Part shown: piece after piece, positions 1 to 9,527 of the stretch
Layout: each line of letters begins with the position of its first letter
Position numbering within the stretch: position 1 is the stretch's first letter
Assembly: GCA_018261735.1 (NCBI GenBank)
Contig: JAGTRM010000032.1
Location: forward strand, 1-46,921
DNA length: 46,921 nucleotides
Reading direction: 5' to 3'
From: Pseudomonadota bacterium
Lineage (GTDB): Bacteria > Pseudomonadota > Gammaproteobacteria > Burkholderiales > Chitinibacteraceae
Notes under the pieces: model-generated
The model's input: only the letters and a program-made list of their open reading frames with translations
What the model was told of the DNA's origin: nothing
Databases searched by the model: none
Program-made: the position numbers and the translations under genes

Positions 1-1
1 G

Positions 2-322
2 ACCGTGGGCGAGGTCTACGACGTGGCCGTGGACCTGCGCCAATCCTCGCCGACCTTCGGCCAGTGGGTGGGCGTGACGCTCTCGGCCGAGAACAAGCGA
101 CAGATGTGGGTGCCGGAAGGCTTTGCCCATGGCTTCGTGGTGACGAGCGACGTGGCCGAGTTTCTCTACAAGGCCACCGATTACTGGTATCCGGAGCATG
201 AGCGTTGCATTGTCTGGAATGATCCTGCGCTGAACATTGCCTGGCCGTTGCAGGACGAGCCGGCGTTGTCGGGCAAGGATCAGCTTGGCAAGCGATTGAC
301 TGAGGCTGATCGCTTCGATTGA
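2..322 (+). CDS. rfbC: dTDP-4-dehydrorhamnose 3,5-epimerase, C-terminal part (5' end outside window)
   Basis: This is the C-terminal 106 or so residues of RfbC, which epimerises dTDP-4-keto-6-deoxyglucose at C3 and C5 in cytosolic dTDP-L-rhamnose synthesis for surface polysaccharide. The segment VYDVAVDLR, then SPTFGQWVG, then GFAHGFVV and the WNDPALNIAWP stretch are typical of the cupin epimerase family. The frame is open to the left edge and the GTG at position 5 is an internal valine, not a start. It probably ends a rhamnose operon lying to the left. A hairpin terminator follows directly. Confidence 0.93.
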   Translation, partial: TVGEVYDVAVDLRQSSPTFGQWVGVTLSAENKRQMWVPEGFAHGFVVTSDVAEFLYKATDYWYPEHERCIVWNDPALNIAWPLQDEPALSGKDQLGKRLTEADRFD

Positions 323-350
323 GCGATCTTTTTCTGGTGCCGGAAATGAA

Positions 351-376
351 ACAGGGCGGAGATTCCGCCCTGTTTT
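351..376. terminator. Bidirectional rho-independent terminator between rfbC and petC
   Basis: Ten-base stem (351-360 with 364-373), three-base loop, T-run on the plus side and A-run on the left that gives a T-run on the minus strand. It separates the convergent rfbC and petC genes. Confidence 0.85.
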
Positions 377-397
377 GATTCAAGGATCAACTTCGCG

Positions 398-1144
398 CTA
401 CTTCACATCCCGCCAATATTCCTTCTTCAGCATCCAGCTCAGCGGCACCAGCACAAAGATCAGGAACAGCAGCACGGCATAGCCGATCTGCTCGCGCTTG
501 ACCTGGGACGGCTCGCTCATGAAGACGAGATAGTTCACCAGATCGCCCACACGCTGGTTGTAGTCGCTCTGGTCGTATTCGCCGTTGTCGCCGGTTTTGG
601 TCAGCAAGCCGGGTTTGACGAGCTTGAGCGCATGGATTTCGTGCTCGCCTTCCTTTTTGATTTCCAGCACCTGCTCGCCCTGCAGCTCGTACAGCACGTG
701 CGGCATGCCCACCTTGTCGAACACGGTGTTGTTCCAGCCGGAGGGGCGGGTTTCGTCGCGATAGAAACTGCGCAGATAGGTGTAAAGCCAGTCTGCACCA
801 CGGGCGCGGGCAATCACGGAGAGATCGGGCGGAGGGGCACCGAACCATTCTTTGGCATCCTGCGCGGTCATCGCGCTTTTCATCACATCGCCCACCTTGC
901 CGTCAGCGGGAACCAGATGCGCTTTGATCTGCTCTTCGGTCAGCCCGATGGCGGTGAGCCGGTTGTAACGCATCGAAACGGCGGAGTGGCAGGACAGGCA
1001 GTAGTTGGTGAAAGTTTGCGCACCGCGTTGCAGTGATTCCACGTTGCGCAGGTCGACCGGCGCCTTGTCGAGGGCCGGGCCTTCCGTGCTGGCATTGGCC
1101 ATGCAGGCGCTGGCGAGGAACAGGGTGATCAGGATTTTTCTCAT
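398..1144 (-). CDS. petC: Cytochrome c1 subunit of the bc1 complex
   Basis: Haem c subunit of ubiquinol:cytochrome c oxidoreductase, passing electrons from the Rieske protein to a soluble cytochrome c in the periplasm. The 248-residue protein has an N-terminal signal peptide (about 1-19), one CLSCH haem-binding site (C49, C52, H53), a later GMPHVL segment that should supply the axial Met, and a C-terminal membrane anchor (about 219-238) ending in a basic cytosolic tail, all standard for c1. Its Shine-Dalgarno AAGGAG overlaps the end of petB 10 bp upstream. It is the last gene of petABC. Confidence 0.97.
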   Translation of the reverse strand: MRKILITLFLASACMANASTEGPALDKAPVDLRNVESLQRGAQTFTNYCLSCHSAVSMRYNRLTAIGLTEEQIKAHLVPADGKVGDVMKSAMTAQDAKEWFGAPPPDLSVIARARGADWLYTYLRSFYRDETRPSGWNNTVFDKVGMPHVLYELQGEQVLEIKKEGEHEIHALKLVKPGLLTKTGDNGEYDQSDYNQRVGDLVNYLVFMSEPSQVKREQIGYAVLLFLIFVLVPLSWMLKKEYWRDVK

Positions 1145-1154
1145 GTTCCTCTCC

Positions 1155-2459
1155 TTACATCGTAACCCGGTCAGGAACCGGTTTGGTCTTGTCGATCTTC
1201 GTGTACCAGGGCATGGCGAGGAAGAAGGCGAAGTAGATCAGCGAGCAGAAACGCGCCAACAACACGGCGCGGTCAACGCCACCGATGACCGGTACATTGG
1301 CGGCGAAGGTGCCCCAAACGTTGCCCGGCACGGTGCCCAGATAGCCGAGGATAAGGAAGGAAGCCAGGAAAATTCCCAAGATCGTCTTGTAGAGTGTGCC
1401 GCGATAACGGATCGATTTCACCGGGCTGCGGTCGAGCCAGGGCAGCAGACAGAGAATCAGGGTCGAGCCGCCCATGGCCAGCACGCCGGGCAGCTGCGAG
1501 CCAAACAAGGGCGGTACGGCGCGCAGGATCGAGTAGAACGGCGTGAAGTACCAGACCGGTGCGATATGCGGAGGCGTCTTGAACGGATCGGCCGGCAGGA
1601 AGTTGTTGTCTTCCAGGAAGTAGCCGCCCATCGAGGGCAGAAAGAACAGGATCGTAGCAAAGACCACCAAGAAGACGGCCACGCCGAAGATATCCTTCAC
1701 TGTGTAATATGGATGGAATGGAATGCCGTCGAGCGGGATGCCGTTTTCATCCTTGTGTTTCTTGATGTCTACTCCGTCCGGATTGTTGGAGCCGACTTCG
1801 TGCAGTGCCACCAGATGCGCACCGACGAGCGCCAGCAGCACCAGCGGCACGGCGATCACATGCAGCGCGAAGAAGCGGTTGAGCGTGGCATCCGACACCA
1901 CGAAATCGCCGCGGATGAACACGGACAGATCCGGTCCGATGACCGGAATCGATGCAAACAGGTTCACGATCACCTGCGCGCCCCAGAAAGACATCTGGCC
2001 CCAGGGCAGCAGGTAGCCGAGGAAGGCCTCTGCCATCAGGCACAGGAAAATCATCATGCCGAAGATCCAGATCAGCTCGCGCGGTTTCTGGTAGGAGCCG
2101 TAGATCAGGCCGCGGAACATGTGCAGGTAGACCACGACGAAGAACATCGAGGCGCCGGTGGAGTGCATGTAGCGGATGATCCAGCCGCCGGCCACGTCGC
2201 GCATGATGTATTCGACCGAAGCAAACGCAACCGAGACATTGGTGCCCGGGATCAGGCTCGCGTCCGGCTTGTAGCTCATGGTCAGGAAGATGCCGGTGGT
2301 GATCTGGATCACCAGTACCAGCAGCGCCAGCGAGCCGAAGTAGTACCAAAAGTTGAAATTCTTCGGCGCGTAGTATTCGGAAACGTGCGATTTCCAGGTG
2401 GCGGTGAGCGGGAAACGGGCGTCCACCCAATCCAGAAGCTGTTGTGCTTTCTCTTGCAT
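1155..2459 (-). CDS. petB: Cytochrome b subunit of the bc1 complex
   Basis: Eight-helix membrane subunit carrying haems bL and bH and the quinol-oxidising and quinone-reducing sites of complex III. The length (434 aa) matches bacterial cytochrome b. Likely haem ligands are H99 and H113 on helix B and H200 and H215 on helix D. The second pair has 14 intervening residues, the b6-like spacing rather than the 13 of mitochondrial b. The Qo-site motif is PVWY (301-304) instead of PEWY, a variant I recall from beta/gamma-proteobacteria. The gene lies between petA (15 bp gap) and petC (10 bp gap). Confidence 0.97.
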   Translation of the reverse strand: MQEKAQQLLDWVDARFPLTATWKSHVSEYYAPKNFNFWYYFGSLALLVLVIQITTGIFLTMSYKPDASLIPGTNVSVAFASVEYIMRDVAGGWIIRYMHSTGASMFFVVVYLHMFRGLIYGSYQKPRELIWIFGMMIFLCLMAEAFLGYLLPWGQMSFWGAQVIVNLFASIPVIGPDLSVFIRGDFVVSDATLNRFFALHVIAVPLVLLALVGAHLVALHEVGSNNPDGVDIKKHKDENGIPLDGIPFHPYYTVKDIFGVAVFLVVFATILFFLPSMGGYFLEDNNFLPADPFKTPPHIAPVWYFTPFYSILRAVPPLFGSQLPGVLAMGGSTLILCLLPWLDRSPVKSIRYRGTLYKTILGIFLASFLILGYLGTVPGNVWGTFAANVPVIGGVDRAVLLARFCSLIYFAFFLAMPWYTKIDKTKPVPDRVTM

Positions 2460-2474
2460 GGTGCGGGCCCTTTC

Positions 2475-3059
2475 TTATTTGTCTTCGCCGATCAACAGCC
2501 GCGCATCGCTCAGATACTTGTGCGGTGGGATCACCAGGTTGGTCGGGGCCGGAACGCCGGAGTAAACGCGGCCGGCAAGATCAAATTTGGAGCCGTGGCA
2601 GGGGCAGTAAAAGCCGCCCAACCAGTCGGCGCCAAGATCGGCCGGGGCCAGATCGGGGCGGAAAGTCGGCGAGCAGCCCAGGTGCGTGCACACACCCTCG
2701 GCAATCCAGATTTCCGGCTTGATCGAGCGGGCGGCGTTCTTGCAATACTCAGGCTGATTGCTGGATTCCGATTTCGGATCGGTGAGCTTGGCATCAAGTT
2801 TGGGCAACGCGGCCAGCATTTCCGGGGTGCGCTTGACCACCCATACCGGCTTTCCGCGCCATTCCACGTTGATCTTCTGGCCGGGTTCCAGTTTGGAAAT
2901 GTCGACTTCGACCGGTGCGCCGGCGGCTTTGGCGCGTTCTGAAGGAAGAAAGCTGGCAATGAACGGGGTGGCGATGCCGGCCACGGCGCCGGCACCCGCC
3001 GCGCTGGTCGCGGCAATCAGGAAGCGTCTTCTACTGTTGTCGAGGGGCTGTGTGCTCAT
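2475..3059 (-). CDS. petA: Rieske iron-sulfur subunit of the bc1 complex
   Basis: Holds the 2Fe-2S cluster that takes the first electron from ubiquinol. The N-terminus (194-aa protein) has a twin-arginine motif SRRRFL (9-14) followed by a hydrophobic alanine/glycine-rich helix that stays as the membrane anchor. Cluster boxes are CTHLGC (C124, H126, with disulfide C129) and CPCHGS (C152, H155, with disulfide C154). It is the first gene of petABC. The 174 bp upstream contain a possible promoter and a 15-bp palindrome. Confidence 0.97.
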   Translation of the reverse strand: MSTQPLDNSRRRFLIAATSAAGAGAVAGIATPFIASFLPSERAKAAGAPVEVDISKLEPGQKINVEWRGKPVWVVKRTPEMLAALPKLDAKLTDPKSESSNQPEYCKNAARSIKPEIWIAEGVCTHLGCSPTFRPDLAPADLGADWLGGFYCPCHGSKFDLAGRVYSGVPAPTNLVIPPHKYLSDARLLIGEDK

Positions 3060-3155
3060 ACCCGGTATCCCTGTGTGGCAATTAATTCTCAGCCTACTTC
3101 ATCCGCTGGTGTATTTCACGACAGCGGACAAGGCGCATGGTTAATTTTGCGGCCA

Positions 3156-3185
3156 ATTGTAACTGAAAGTTGTTCGCATCGAACA
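3156..3185 (-). promoter_or_regulatory. Possible petABC promoter with overlapping palindrome
   Basis: On the minus strand a TACAAT -10-like hexamer lies at 3161-3156. A 15-bp palindrome, TGTTCG-N3-CGAACA, covers 3171-3185, where the -35 region would fall. The -35 itself is poor, which would fit an activator- or repressor-controlled promoter. This is a sequence pattern only. Confidence 0.35.
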
Positions 3186-3233
3186 GCTATCGTGTTGGCG
3201 GAGCAAGGGATTGTGTGCGGGAAATGGCGGCAA

Positions 3234-3689
3234 TCAGCGCGCGTAGCCTGCCAATTCTTCTTCCAGGTTGTCACGCAGGCTGGCAGTGATCTCGCTAGTT
3301 TGTAGTTTTCCACTGACCTTGGTGTCTCGGAATACCTGGGCAGATAGACGCAAGCCGTTCGGGGCAGGAGAAATCGAGTAGATCATACGAACTTCGATAG
3401 GAGGGTTGGATTTGGGGACCGGCATGCCGAATTCGACGCCGCGGGCATCGCGCTTAATGATTTGCATCCCTTTCTGCGTGCGGTATTTGACGACGCTGTC
3501 GAGGATGACTTTGGCGATTTTTCCCCGTATCAGCACGTTGGGCGCTTCGAATTCGCTGGAGCGGATGGTTGGTGTGGGGCCCGGGGTCTCGCTGGGCAGC
3601 GGTCCGCTGGCACAGGCCGCGAGCAGCAAGGCGCCTGCGGCGGCGATGAGCAGTTTTTTACACCGGATTGGGGAGGTCGATATGGACAT
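3234..3689 (-). CDS. Small outer-membrane-type lipoprotein, unknown function
   Basis: I do not recognise the family. The protein (151 aa from the chosen ATG) has a basic N-terminus, a hydrophobic stretch and lipobox LAAC with C26 as the lipidated cysteine, then a Pro/Thr-rich linker and a soluble domain with alternating strand-like segments. A longer in-frame start exists but would bury the signal peptide, so the ATG at 3689 is preferred. Its first 32 bp overlap the 3' end of the upstream Nif3-family gene, suggesting translational coupling in a two-gene unit. Confidence 0.7.
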   Translation of the reverse strand: MSISTSPIRCKKLLIAAAGALLLAACASGPLPSETPGPTPTIRSSEFEAPNVLIRGKIAKVILDSVVKYRTQKGMQIIKRDARGVEFGMPVPKSNPPIEVRMIYSISPAPNGLRLSAQVFRDTKVSGKLQTSEITASLRDNLEEELAGYAR

Positions 3690-4410
3690 GTTCAATCCCG
3701 AAAGTGGAGGCGAGATGCGCGCCAAGGGCGGCAATACCATAGCGCTCGGTAGCGTGATGGCCTGCGGCAAGATACGCTGTACCGGTTTCCTGCGCCAGAT
3801 GGGTAACGAATTCGGAGGCCTCTCCGGTCAGGAAGCAATCCACGCCCAGGATGGCGGCTTCATGAAAATAGCTTTGGGCGCCGCCGCTGCACCATGCCAC
3901 GCGGCGGACTAATTTGTCCGGCGCGCCAAGTGCCAGCGGGGCGCGTTCCAGTGCAGCCTCAACCTGGCGGGCAAAACTGGCCAGGGGCCGCGGTGTGGCC
4001 AGTTCGCCCAGCCAGCCCAGCGCCTGTTCGCCGAAGTGGCCGGTAGGGATTAATCCCAGTTTCTGGCCCAGTTGCGCGTTGTTGCCCAGTTCCGGGTGGG
4101 CATCCAGCGGCAAGTGGTAGGCCAGCAGGTTGATGTCATGCACCAGCAGGCGGGTTAGCCGGTTTTTTTTGATGTGGGTAATGCAGGGGTTTTCGTTTTT
4201 CCAGAAGTAACCGTGATGCACCAGCAGCGCATCGGCTCCCTGGGCAATCGCTGCATCGATCAATGCCAACGATGCAGTAACCCCGGTGACGATGCGCGAA
4301 ATCTGCGCGCGCCCCTCCACTTGCAGCCCGTTGGGGGCGTAATCAATGAAACGGTCAACAGCAAGCAGTTGTCCGATATAATTTTCCAATTCGCTGCGCA
4401 CAACTGGCAT
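3658..4410 (-). CDS. Nif3-like dinuclear metal-centre protein (YbgI family)
   Basis: Member of the NIF3/YbgI family of cytosolic hexameric ring proteins with a dinuclear metal site; reported activities vary and the true substrate is unsettled. Visible markers are the APNGLQVEG segment near the N-terminus, LLVHHGYFW with the paired metal-binding histidines, [13 protein letters not shown] with further ligands, and near the C-terminus GHHATERYG. The ATG at 4410 (250 aa) gives the usual N-terminus; an upstream extension would run into the divergent protease gene. Confidence 0.9.
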   Translation of the reverse strand: MPVVRSELENYIGQLLAVDRFIDYAPNGLQVEGRAQISRIVTGVTASLALIDAAIAQGADALLVHHGYFWKNENPCITHIKKNRLTRLLVHDINLLAYHLPLDAHPELGNNAQLGQKLGLIPTGHFGEQALGWLGELATPRPLASFARQVEAALERAPLALGAPDKLVRRVAWCSGGAQSYFHEAAILGVDCFLTGEASEFVTHLAQETGTAYLAAGHHATERYGIAALGAHLASTFGIEHVHIDLPNPV

Positions 4411-4424
4411 GATTGATTTTGTAT

Positions 4425-5579
4425 ATGAAAAAGCTCTGGCTGATTTTCGCACAAACCACCACCATTGGTCTGGCGGCGTGGTTTTTAGTTTCCGTTCTCA
4501 AACCGGATATTTTGTCGCGCCCATCCCCCAGCCCGGCTGTGGTGACAGTGCCGGGAAATGCCGCGGCACAGGCATCCGCGCCGGCTTTCCTGTCCTATAG
4601 CGGCGCGGTAAAACGGGCGATGCCGGCGGTGGTCAATATCTATACCGCCAAGGAAATCAAGGCGCAACGCCCGCCCATCTTCAACGACCCGGTGTTCCGC
4701 CGCTTCTTCGGCGACCGTTTTGGCGAAGAACCATCACAGAAAGCGTCCAGCCTGGGTTCAGGCGTGATTGTCTCGGCCAGCGGTTATATCGTGACCAACA
4801 ACCATGTGGTTGAATCGGCGGATGAAATCGAGGTTGCGCTGGCCGATGGTCGCACGGCGGATGCCAAAATCATCGGTACCGATCCGGAAACGGATCTGGC
4901 GGTGATCCAGATTCAGCTCGACAAGCTGCCGGTGATTGCGTTCGGCGATGCGGAAAAAGCCCAGATCGGTGATGTGGTGCTGGCGATCGGCAATCCGTTT
5001 GGTGTGGGCCAGACCGTGACCATGGGCATTGTCTCGGCGCTGGGGCGCTCCGAGCTGGGGATCAATACTTTCGAAAATTTTATCCAGACCGATGCTGCGA
5101 TCAATCCGGGCAATTCCGGCGGCGCATTGATCGATACCAATGGCGGCTTGCTGGGGATCAATTCCGCAATCTATTCCAAGAGTGGCGGCTCGCTGGGTAT
5201 CGGATTTGCCATTCCGGCGGCAACGGTGCGCCAGGTGATGGAAGCCATCATCAAGGATGGCAGCGTAACTCGTGGCTGGCTGGGCGTGGAGGTGCAGGAC
5301 ATCACGCCGGAGCTGGCGGCCTCGTTCAAGCTCAAGGATGTTCACGGGGCGCTGATCGCCGGTGTGGTGCGCGGCGGGCCGGCTGACCGTGCCGGCGTCA
5401 AGCCGGGCGATGTGTTGCTGGCATTGGGCGGCAAGGAAATTACCAACTCATCGGCCATGCTTAACCAGATTGCGTCGATCAAGCCGGGCGAGGATGTTGA
5501 AATTCACATCTTCCGGCGCGGGCAGGAAGCAACTTTGCAAGCCAAGATGGGCAAACGGCCGAAGTTGAATAACCGCTGA
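4425..5579 (+). CDS. DegS/HtrA-type membrane-anchored serine protease
   Basis: Periplasmic serine protease tethered by one N-terminal helix (about 4-25), with a trypsin-like domain and one PDZ domain (about 275-370). The catalytic triad reads H127 (TNNHVV), D157 (ETDLAV) and S231 (GNSGGA). One transmembrane anchor plus a single PDZ is the DegS/AlgW layout, used in E. coli to start envelope-stress cleavage of an anti-sigma factor; that role is inferred here because no rseA-like gene is nearby. The ATG at 4425 is chosen over an in-frame TTG at 4413. Only 14 bp separate it from the divergent Nif3-like start, so the promoters overlap coding sequence. Confidence 0.9.
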   Translation: MKKLWLIFAQTTTIGLAAWFLVSVLKPDILSRPSPSPAVVTVPGNAAAQASAPAFLSYSGAVKRAMPAVVNIYTAKEIKAQRPPIFNDPVFRRFFGDRFGEEPSQKASSLGSGVIVSASGYIVTNNHVVESADEIEVALADGRTADAKIIGTDPETDLAVIQIQLDKLPVIAFGDAEKAQIGDVVLAIGNPFGVGQTVTMGIVSALGRSELGINTFENFIQTDAAINPGNSGGALIDTNGGLLGINSAIYSKSGGSLGIGFAIPAATVRQVMEAIIKDGSVTRGWLGVEVQDITPELAASFKLKDVHGALIAGVVRGGPADRAGVKPGDVLLALGGKEITNSSAMLNQIASIKPGEDVEIHIFRRGQEATLQAKMGKRPKLNNR

Positions 5580-5615
5580 GTACGGAAGTTTTCAGTGGCA
5601 ACAGCGGTTCGAGCG

Positions 5616-5648
5616 AGCCGTTTCCCAGATGGTGGGAAACGGCTTTTT
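5616..5648 (+). terminator. Rho-independent terminator after the DegS-like gene
   Basis: Twelve-base perfect stem (5616-5627 with 5633-5644), five-base loop and a T-run on the plus strand. Confidence 0.9.
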
Positions 5649-5663
5649 CATGCGCAACGAAAC

Positions 5664-6416
5664 CTAGCCGCGACCGATATAGGGCATCTTGGTGGCCATC
5701 ACGGTCATGAACTGGACATTGGCTTCCAGCGGCAGACCGGCCATGTAAACGACCGCGCTGGCGACGTGGGCAAGATCCATCACCGGCTCGATGAGCACCT
5801 CGCCGTTGGCTTGCAGTGCGCCACTGCGGATGGTGGAGACCATGTCGGTCGCGGCATTCCCGATATCGATCTGGCCGCAGGCGATGTTGTGCTGGCGGCC
5901 ATCCAGGGAAATCGAGCGTGTCAGCCCGGTGATCGCATGCTTGGTCGCGGTGTACGGTGCGGAATTGGGGCGTGGCGCATGGGCGGAGATCGAGCCATTG
6001 TTGATGATGCGCCCACCCTGCGGCAATTGTGTTTTCATCAGCCTGTAAGCCGCCTGCGCGCAGAGAAATGCGCCGGTCAAGTTGAGATCGACCACGCTTT
6101 GCCAGTCGGCAAAAGTCAGGTCTTCAAACGGCACCGCGTGGGCGCTTTTTCCTGCGTTGTTGAATAGCACGTCGAGCCGGCCAAAGGTTTCACGGATTCC
6201 AACAAACAGCGCGTCTACGGCTGCCGGGCTGCAAACGTCGGTCGGCACTGCCAGCGCCTGCTGATCAGGGCAGCCGGATTCGCGGATCGTCTCCTGCAAC
6301 GGTTCCAGTCGCCGCCCAGCCAGAACGACCCGGTAGCCTTCATGCAGCAGCGCGATCGCGACTGCCTTGCCGATTCCGCTGCCCGCCCCGGTAACCAGTG
6401 CAACTTTCCCTGCCAT
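5664..6416 (-). CDS. Short-chain dehydrogenase/reductase family oxidoreductase
   Basis: Classical SDR of 250 aa. It has the NAD(P)-binding glycine motif TGAGSGIG near residue 9, an NNAG motif in the middle, and catalytic Ser (NGSISAH), Tyr and Lys (YTATK). The arginines after strand two (AGRRLEP) hint at NADPH preference. The substrate cannot be told from sequence; the family includes 3-oxoacyl-ACP-reductase-like and many alcohol/keto reductases. It follows the KefB-type antiporter on the same strand with a 35-bp gap, so the two may be cotranscribed. Confidence 0.88.
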   Translation of the reverse strand: MAGKVALVTGAGSGIGKAVAIALLHEGYRVVLAGRRLEPLQETIRESGCPDQQALAVPTDVCSPAAVDALFVGIRETFGRLDVLFNNAGKSAHAVPFEDLTFADWQSVVDLNLTGAFLCAQAAYRLMKTQLPQGGRIINNGSISAHAPRPNSAPYTATKHAITGLTRSISLDGRQHNIACGQIDIGNAATDMVSTIRSGALQANGEVLIEPVMDLAHVASAVVYMAGLPLEANVQFMTVMATKMPYIGRG

Positions 6417-6451
6417 GACTGCCTCCTGCCTTGTTGGGTTCGCTGCTTGTT

Positions 6452-8419
6452 CTACATGCCTTGCAGCAACAGCTTCTCCGCGGCCGCGAGGTTTTCCTGC
6501 TCGCCGAAAAGTACCAGTACGTCGCCTGCCTGCAATTCAAATTCCGGAACGGGCAGCGTCGCTGGCATGTTACGCCGGCGGATGGCGCGAATTTCCACAT
6601 TCAGGCTGGCAAGCGGGATATCGCCGAGCTTTTGGCCGATGGCGATGGCGCCAATCAGCAAGTGGACGGTGTGCAGGCACGGTTGCGGACGTTCCGGGTC
6701 GCCAAGCTCGGTGTTCAGGCCGCGGAAAAAACCGCGGAACAGGCTGTATCGGGCCTCGCGCACCTCGCGGATGCGCAGCAACACCTTGTTGAGCGGCACG
6801 CCGAGCATCATCAGCGTGTGCGAAGCCAGCATCAGGCTACCTTCCAGGATTTCCGCCACCACTTCGGTGGCGCCGGCCTGTTTGAGCTTGTCGATATCGC
6901 TTTCGTCCTGGGTGCGCACAATCACCGGCAAGTCGGGACGCAGCAGGTGGGCGAGTTCCAGGATTTTCATGGCCGAGTGGGTGTCGGCATAGGTGACGAC
7001 CAGCGCCTTGGCGCGCATCAAACCGGCGGCCATCAGCACTTCGCGCTTGGAGGCATCGCCAAACACCACGGATTCGCCGGCAGCGGCGGCCTCGCGCACC
7101 TTTTCCGGATCAAGATCGAGGGCGAATATCGGGATGTTTTCCTTGGCCAGCAGGCGGGCGAGTGATTGACCGCTGCGACCGTAACCGCACAGCACGACAT
7201 GGCCTTGCGCCTGCATCGAGCGCACGGCAATCGTGTGCAGGTTGGCGGCGAGGTTCATCCATTCCGAACTGGCGAGGCGCAGCACCAGCTTGTCGCTGTG
7301 CTGGATCAGGAACGGGGTAATCAGCATCGAAAGGATGATGCCTGCAACGCAGGTCTGTTGCAGCGGTTCGGCCACCAGCTTGTACTGGATGGCCAGCGCC
7401 AGAATGACGAAGGCGAATTCGCCGCCTTGGCCGAGCGCAAAGCCGGTGCGCCAGGCACCACCTGGCGAGGTGCCGAACAGCTTGGCCAGTCCGGCAATCA
7501 GCGCAGCCTTGACTGGCACCAGGAACAGCACCAGCAGCAAGACCTGCCACCACTGCGCGAGCAAGACGCTGAAATTGAGCGTCATGCCGACGGTGACAAA
7601 AAACAGCCCCAGCAGAAGGTCGCGAAACGGGCGGATATCGTCTTCCACCTGGTAGCGAAAATCGGTTTCCGCGATCAGCATGCCGGCCAGAAAGGCACCC
7701 AGCGCCAGGGACAATCCCGCCTGTTCGGTTAGCCAGGCAATGCCGAGCGAGACCAGCAGCAGGTTAAGCATGAACAGCTCGCTCGAATGTTGCTTGGCCA
7801 CGAGATTGAACCAGGGGCGTATCAAATGTTGGCCTAGGTAAAGCAGCACGATCAGGACCACCACGATTTTCAGTGCGGCCGTTCCCAGTTCGGTCAGCAA
7901 CGGTTCGTCGTGCTGGCTCAATACCGGCAATACGATCAAGAGCGGCACGACGGCCAGATCCTGAAACAGCAGGATGCCGATGGCGTTCTGACCGTGAGGC
8001 GAATTGAGTTCGCTGCGCTCGGTCAGCAGCTTGGAGACCATCGCCGTGGACGACATGGCCAGCGCCCCTCCAAGTGCCAGTCCCGTTGGCCAGCTCAGTC
8101 CGGACAGCCGGGCAATCAGCATCACCAGGATCGAGATCGTGGCCACCTGCGCTGTGCCCAGCCCGAATACCGTACGGCGCATGGCATTGAGTTTGGCCAG
8201 GTTGAATTCGAGGCCGAGCGTGAACATCAGGAAAACCACGCCGAACTCGGCCAGATGCGTGGCGGCCTCGGTGGAGGGCACCAGTGCCAGCGTATGCGGG
8301 CCGATCAAGAGTCCGACCAGCAGGTAGCCCAGCATGGCAGGCAGCTTGAAGCGGCGGCAGACCACCACGGTCAATACGGCGGCAGCCAGCAACAGGAGGA
8401 GGGAGTGCAGCTCGATCAT
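6452..8419 (-). CDS. KefB/KefC-type monovalent cation:proton antiporter (CPA2) with TrkA-N and TrkA-C domains
   Basis: Inner-membrane potassium efflux/proton antiporter of 655 aa. Roughly the first 385 residues are the many-helix Na/H-exchanger-type membrane domain, with [14 protein letters not shown] typical of Kef proteins. A Rossmann RCK/TrkA-N domain follows (GYGRSG nucleotide loop, about 410-525), then a TrkA-C domain at the C-terminus (about 565-650). The RCK region suggests gating by NAD(H) or a glutathione adduct, as in Kef. No KefF/KefG ancillary reductase is adjacent. It is divergent from kdsD across a 99-bp gap. Confidence 0.9.
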   Translation of the reverse strand: MIELHSLLLLLAAAVLTVVVCRRFKLPAMLGYLLVGLLIGPHTLALVPSTEAATHLAEFGVVFLMFTLGLEFNLAKLNAMRRTVFGLGTAQVATISILVMLIARLSGLSWPTGLALGGALAMSSTAMVSKLLTERSELNSPHGQNAIGILLFQDLAVVPLLIVLPVLSQHDEPLLTELGTAALKIVVVLIVLLYLGQHLIRPWFNLVAKQHSSELFMLNLLLVSLGIAWLTEQAGLSLALGAFLAGMLIAETDFRYQVEDDIRPFRDLLLGLFFVTVGMTLNFSVLLAQWWQVLLLVLFLVPVKAALIAGLAKLFGTSPGGAWRTGFALGQGGEFAFVILALAIQYKLVAEPLQQTCVAGIILSMLITPFLIQHSDKLVLRLASSEWMNLAANLHTIAVRSMQAQGHVVLCGYGRSGQSLARLLAKENIPIFALDLDPEKVREAAAAGESVVFGDASKREVLMAAGLMRAKALVVTYADTHSAMKILELAHLLRPDLPVIVRTQDESDIDKLKQAGATEVVAEILEGSLMLASHTLMMLGVPLNKVLLRIREVREARYSLFRGFFRGLNTELGDPERPQPCLHTVHLLIGAIAIGQKLGDIPLASLNVEIRAIRRRNMPATLPVPEFELQAGDVLVLFGEQENLAAAEKLLLQGM

Positions 8420-8503
8420 CGTGGTTCTTTTTATGCGAATGAGCCTTGATTATATCCAGCGGAGTGGCGCAGCGGTTTGGCAACATTGGCAAATTGCCGG
8501 GAA

Positions 8504-8512
8504 TGGTATACT
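8504..8512 (+). promoter_or_regulatory. Extended -10 promoter just upstream of kdsD
   Basis: TGGTATACT is an extended -10 element (TGN plus TATACT, 5 of 6 to consensus). A TTGGCA lies at 8486-8491, giving a short 15-bp spacer. The predicted start of transcription, about 7 bases downstream, falls on or next to the kdsD ATG at 8519. Confidence 0.5.
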
Positions 8513-8518
8513 TCGTGC

Positions 8519-9496
8519 ATGACAGATAAAGACCCCCAAGAAACCCTGATGCGCGCCCGGCGGGTTTTGGCCATTGAAGCCGAAGCCCTGGTTGCGCTGT
8601 CCGAACAACTTGATGCCTCGTTTCACGCCGCCTGCGCGCTGATTCTGGCCTGCCGCGGTCGCTTGATCGTCACCGGCATGGGCAAGTCCGGCCATATCGC
8701 CCGCAAGATCGCTGCCACCATGGCCAGCACCGGAACGCCGGCCTTCTTCGTCCATCCTGGCGAAGCCGCACACGGCGATCTGGGTATGATCACGAGTCAG
8801 GACGTCGTGCTGGCCTTGTCCAATTCCGGCGAGAGCGATGAACTGGTTGCGCTGCTGCCCAGCCTCTCGCGCCTGGGCGTGCCGCTGATTGCCATGACCG
8901 GCAATCCGGCATCCACGATGGCGCGCGAATGCCATACCCACCTTTTTGCCGGTGTAGAGCAGGAAGCCTGTCCGCTGAATCTGGCGCCGACCGCCAGCAC
9001 CACCGCCGCATTGGCACTCGGCGATGCGCTGGCCGTGGTGTTGCTGGAAGAGCGCGGTTTTCGCAGCGAAGATTTTGCCCGCTCGCATCCCGGTGGTAGT
9101 CTTGGCCGCCGTTTGCTGATCCATGTGCGTGACGTGATGCATCAGGGCGAGCTGTTGCCGGTTGTCGGCGAAGGCGAGGCCCTGAAGGATGCGCTGCTGG
9201 AAATGAGCCGCAAGGGCCTGGGCATGACGGCCGTGGTCGATGCCGCGGGTGGTTTGCTGGGCGTGCTGACCGATGGTGACCTGCGCCGGGCGCTGGATCG
9301 CGATGTGGATGTGCGCGTGGCGCGCGTGGTCGATCTGATGACCCGCAACCCGGTCACGATCGAAGCGAATCGCCTGGCGGCCGAAGCCGTACAAATCATG
9401 GAAACGCGCCGGATCAACGGTTTGCTGGTGCTGGAAGCCGGCAAACTGGTCGGCGCGCTGAATATGCACGACTTGCTGCGCGCACGCGTGGTCTGA
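8519..9496 (+). CDS. kdsD: D-arabinose 5-phosphate isomerase
   Basis: Interconverts ribulose 5-phosphate and arabinose 5-phosphate, the first committed step to Kdo for lipopolysaccharide. The protein (325 aa, close to the E. coli enzyme) has an SIS sugar-isomerase domain (about 30-180; GMGKSGHI, HPGEAAHGDLGM, SNSGES) and two CBS domains (about 205-325; FARSHPGGSLGR precedes them, and TDGDLRR lies in the first). The ATG at 8519 is chosen because the homologous N-terminus begins there. No clear Shine-Dalgarno is present. It heads the kdsD-kdsC-lptC-lptA-lptB-rpoN block. Confidence 0.96.
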   Translation: MTDKDPQETLMRARRVLAIEAEALVALSEQLDASFHAACALILACRGRLIVTGMGKSGHIARKIAATMASTGTPAFFVHPGEAAHGDLGMITSQDVVLALSNSGESDELVALLPSLSRLGVPLIAMTGNPASTMARECHTHLFAGVEQEACPLNLAPTASTTAALALGDALAVVLLEERGFRSEDFARSHPGGSLGRRLLIHVRDVMHQGELLPVVGEGEALKDALLEMSRKGLGMTAVVDAAGGLLGVLTDGDLRRALDRDVDVRVARVVDLMTRNPVTIEANRLAAEAVQIMETRRINGLLVLEAGKLVGALNMHDLLRARVV

Positions 9497-9527
9497 GCGT
9501 CAATAAATTCAAGAAAAAGAGGAAAGA

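Noticed and set aside
5..7. GTG at position 5 as the start of rfbC
   Set aside because: Conserved RfbC sequence continues through it from the left edge; the gene is truncated by the window.
1005..2942. A 645-codon plus-strand open frame opposite petB and petA
   Set aside because: Shadow of conserved bc1 genes on the other strand.
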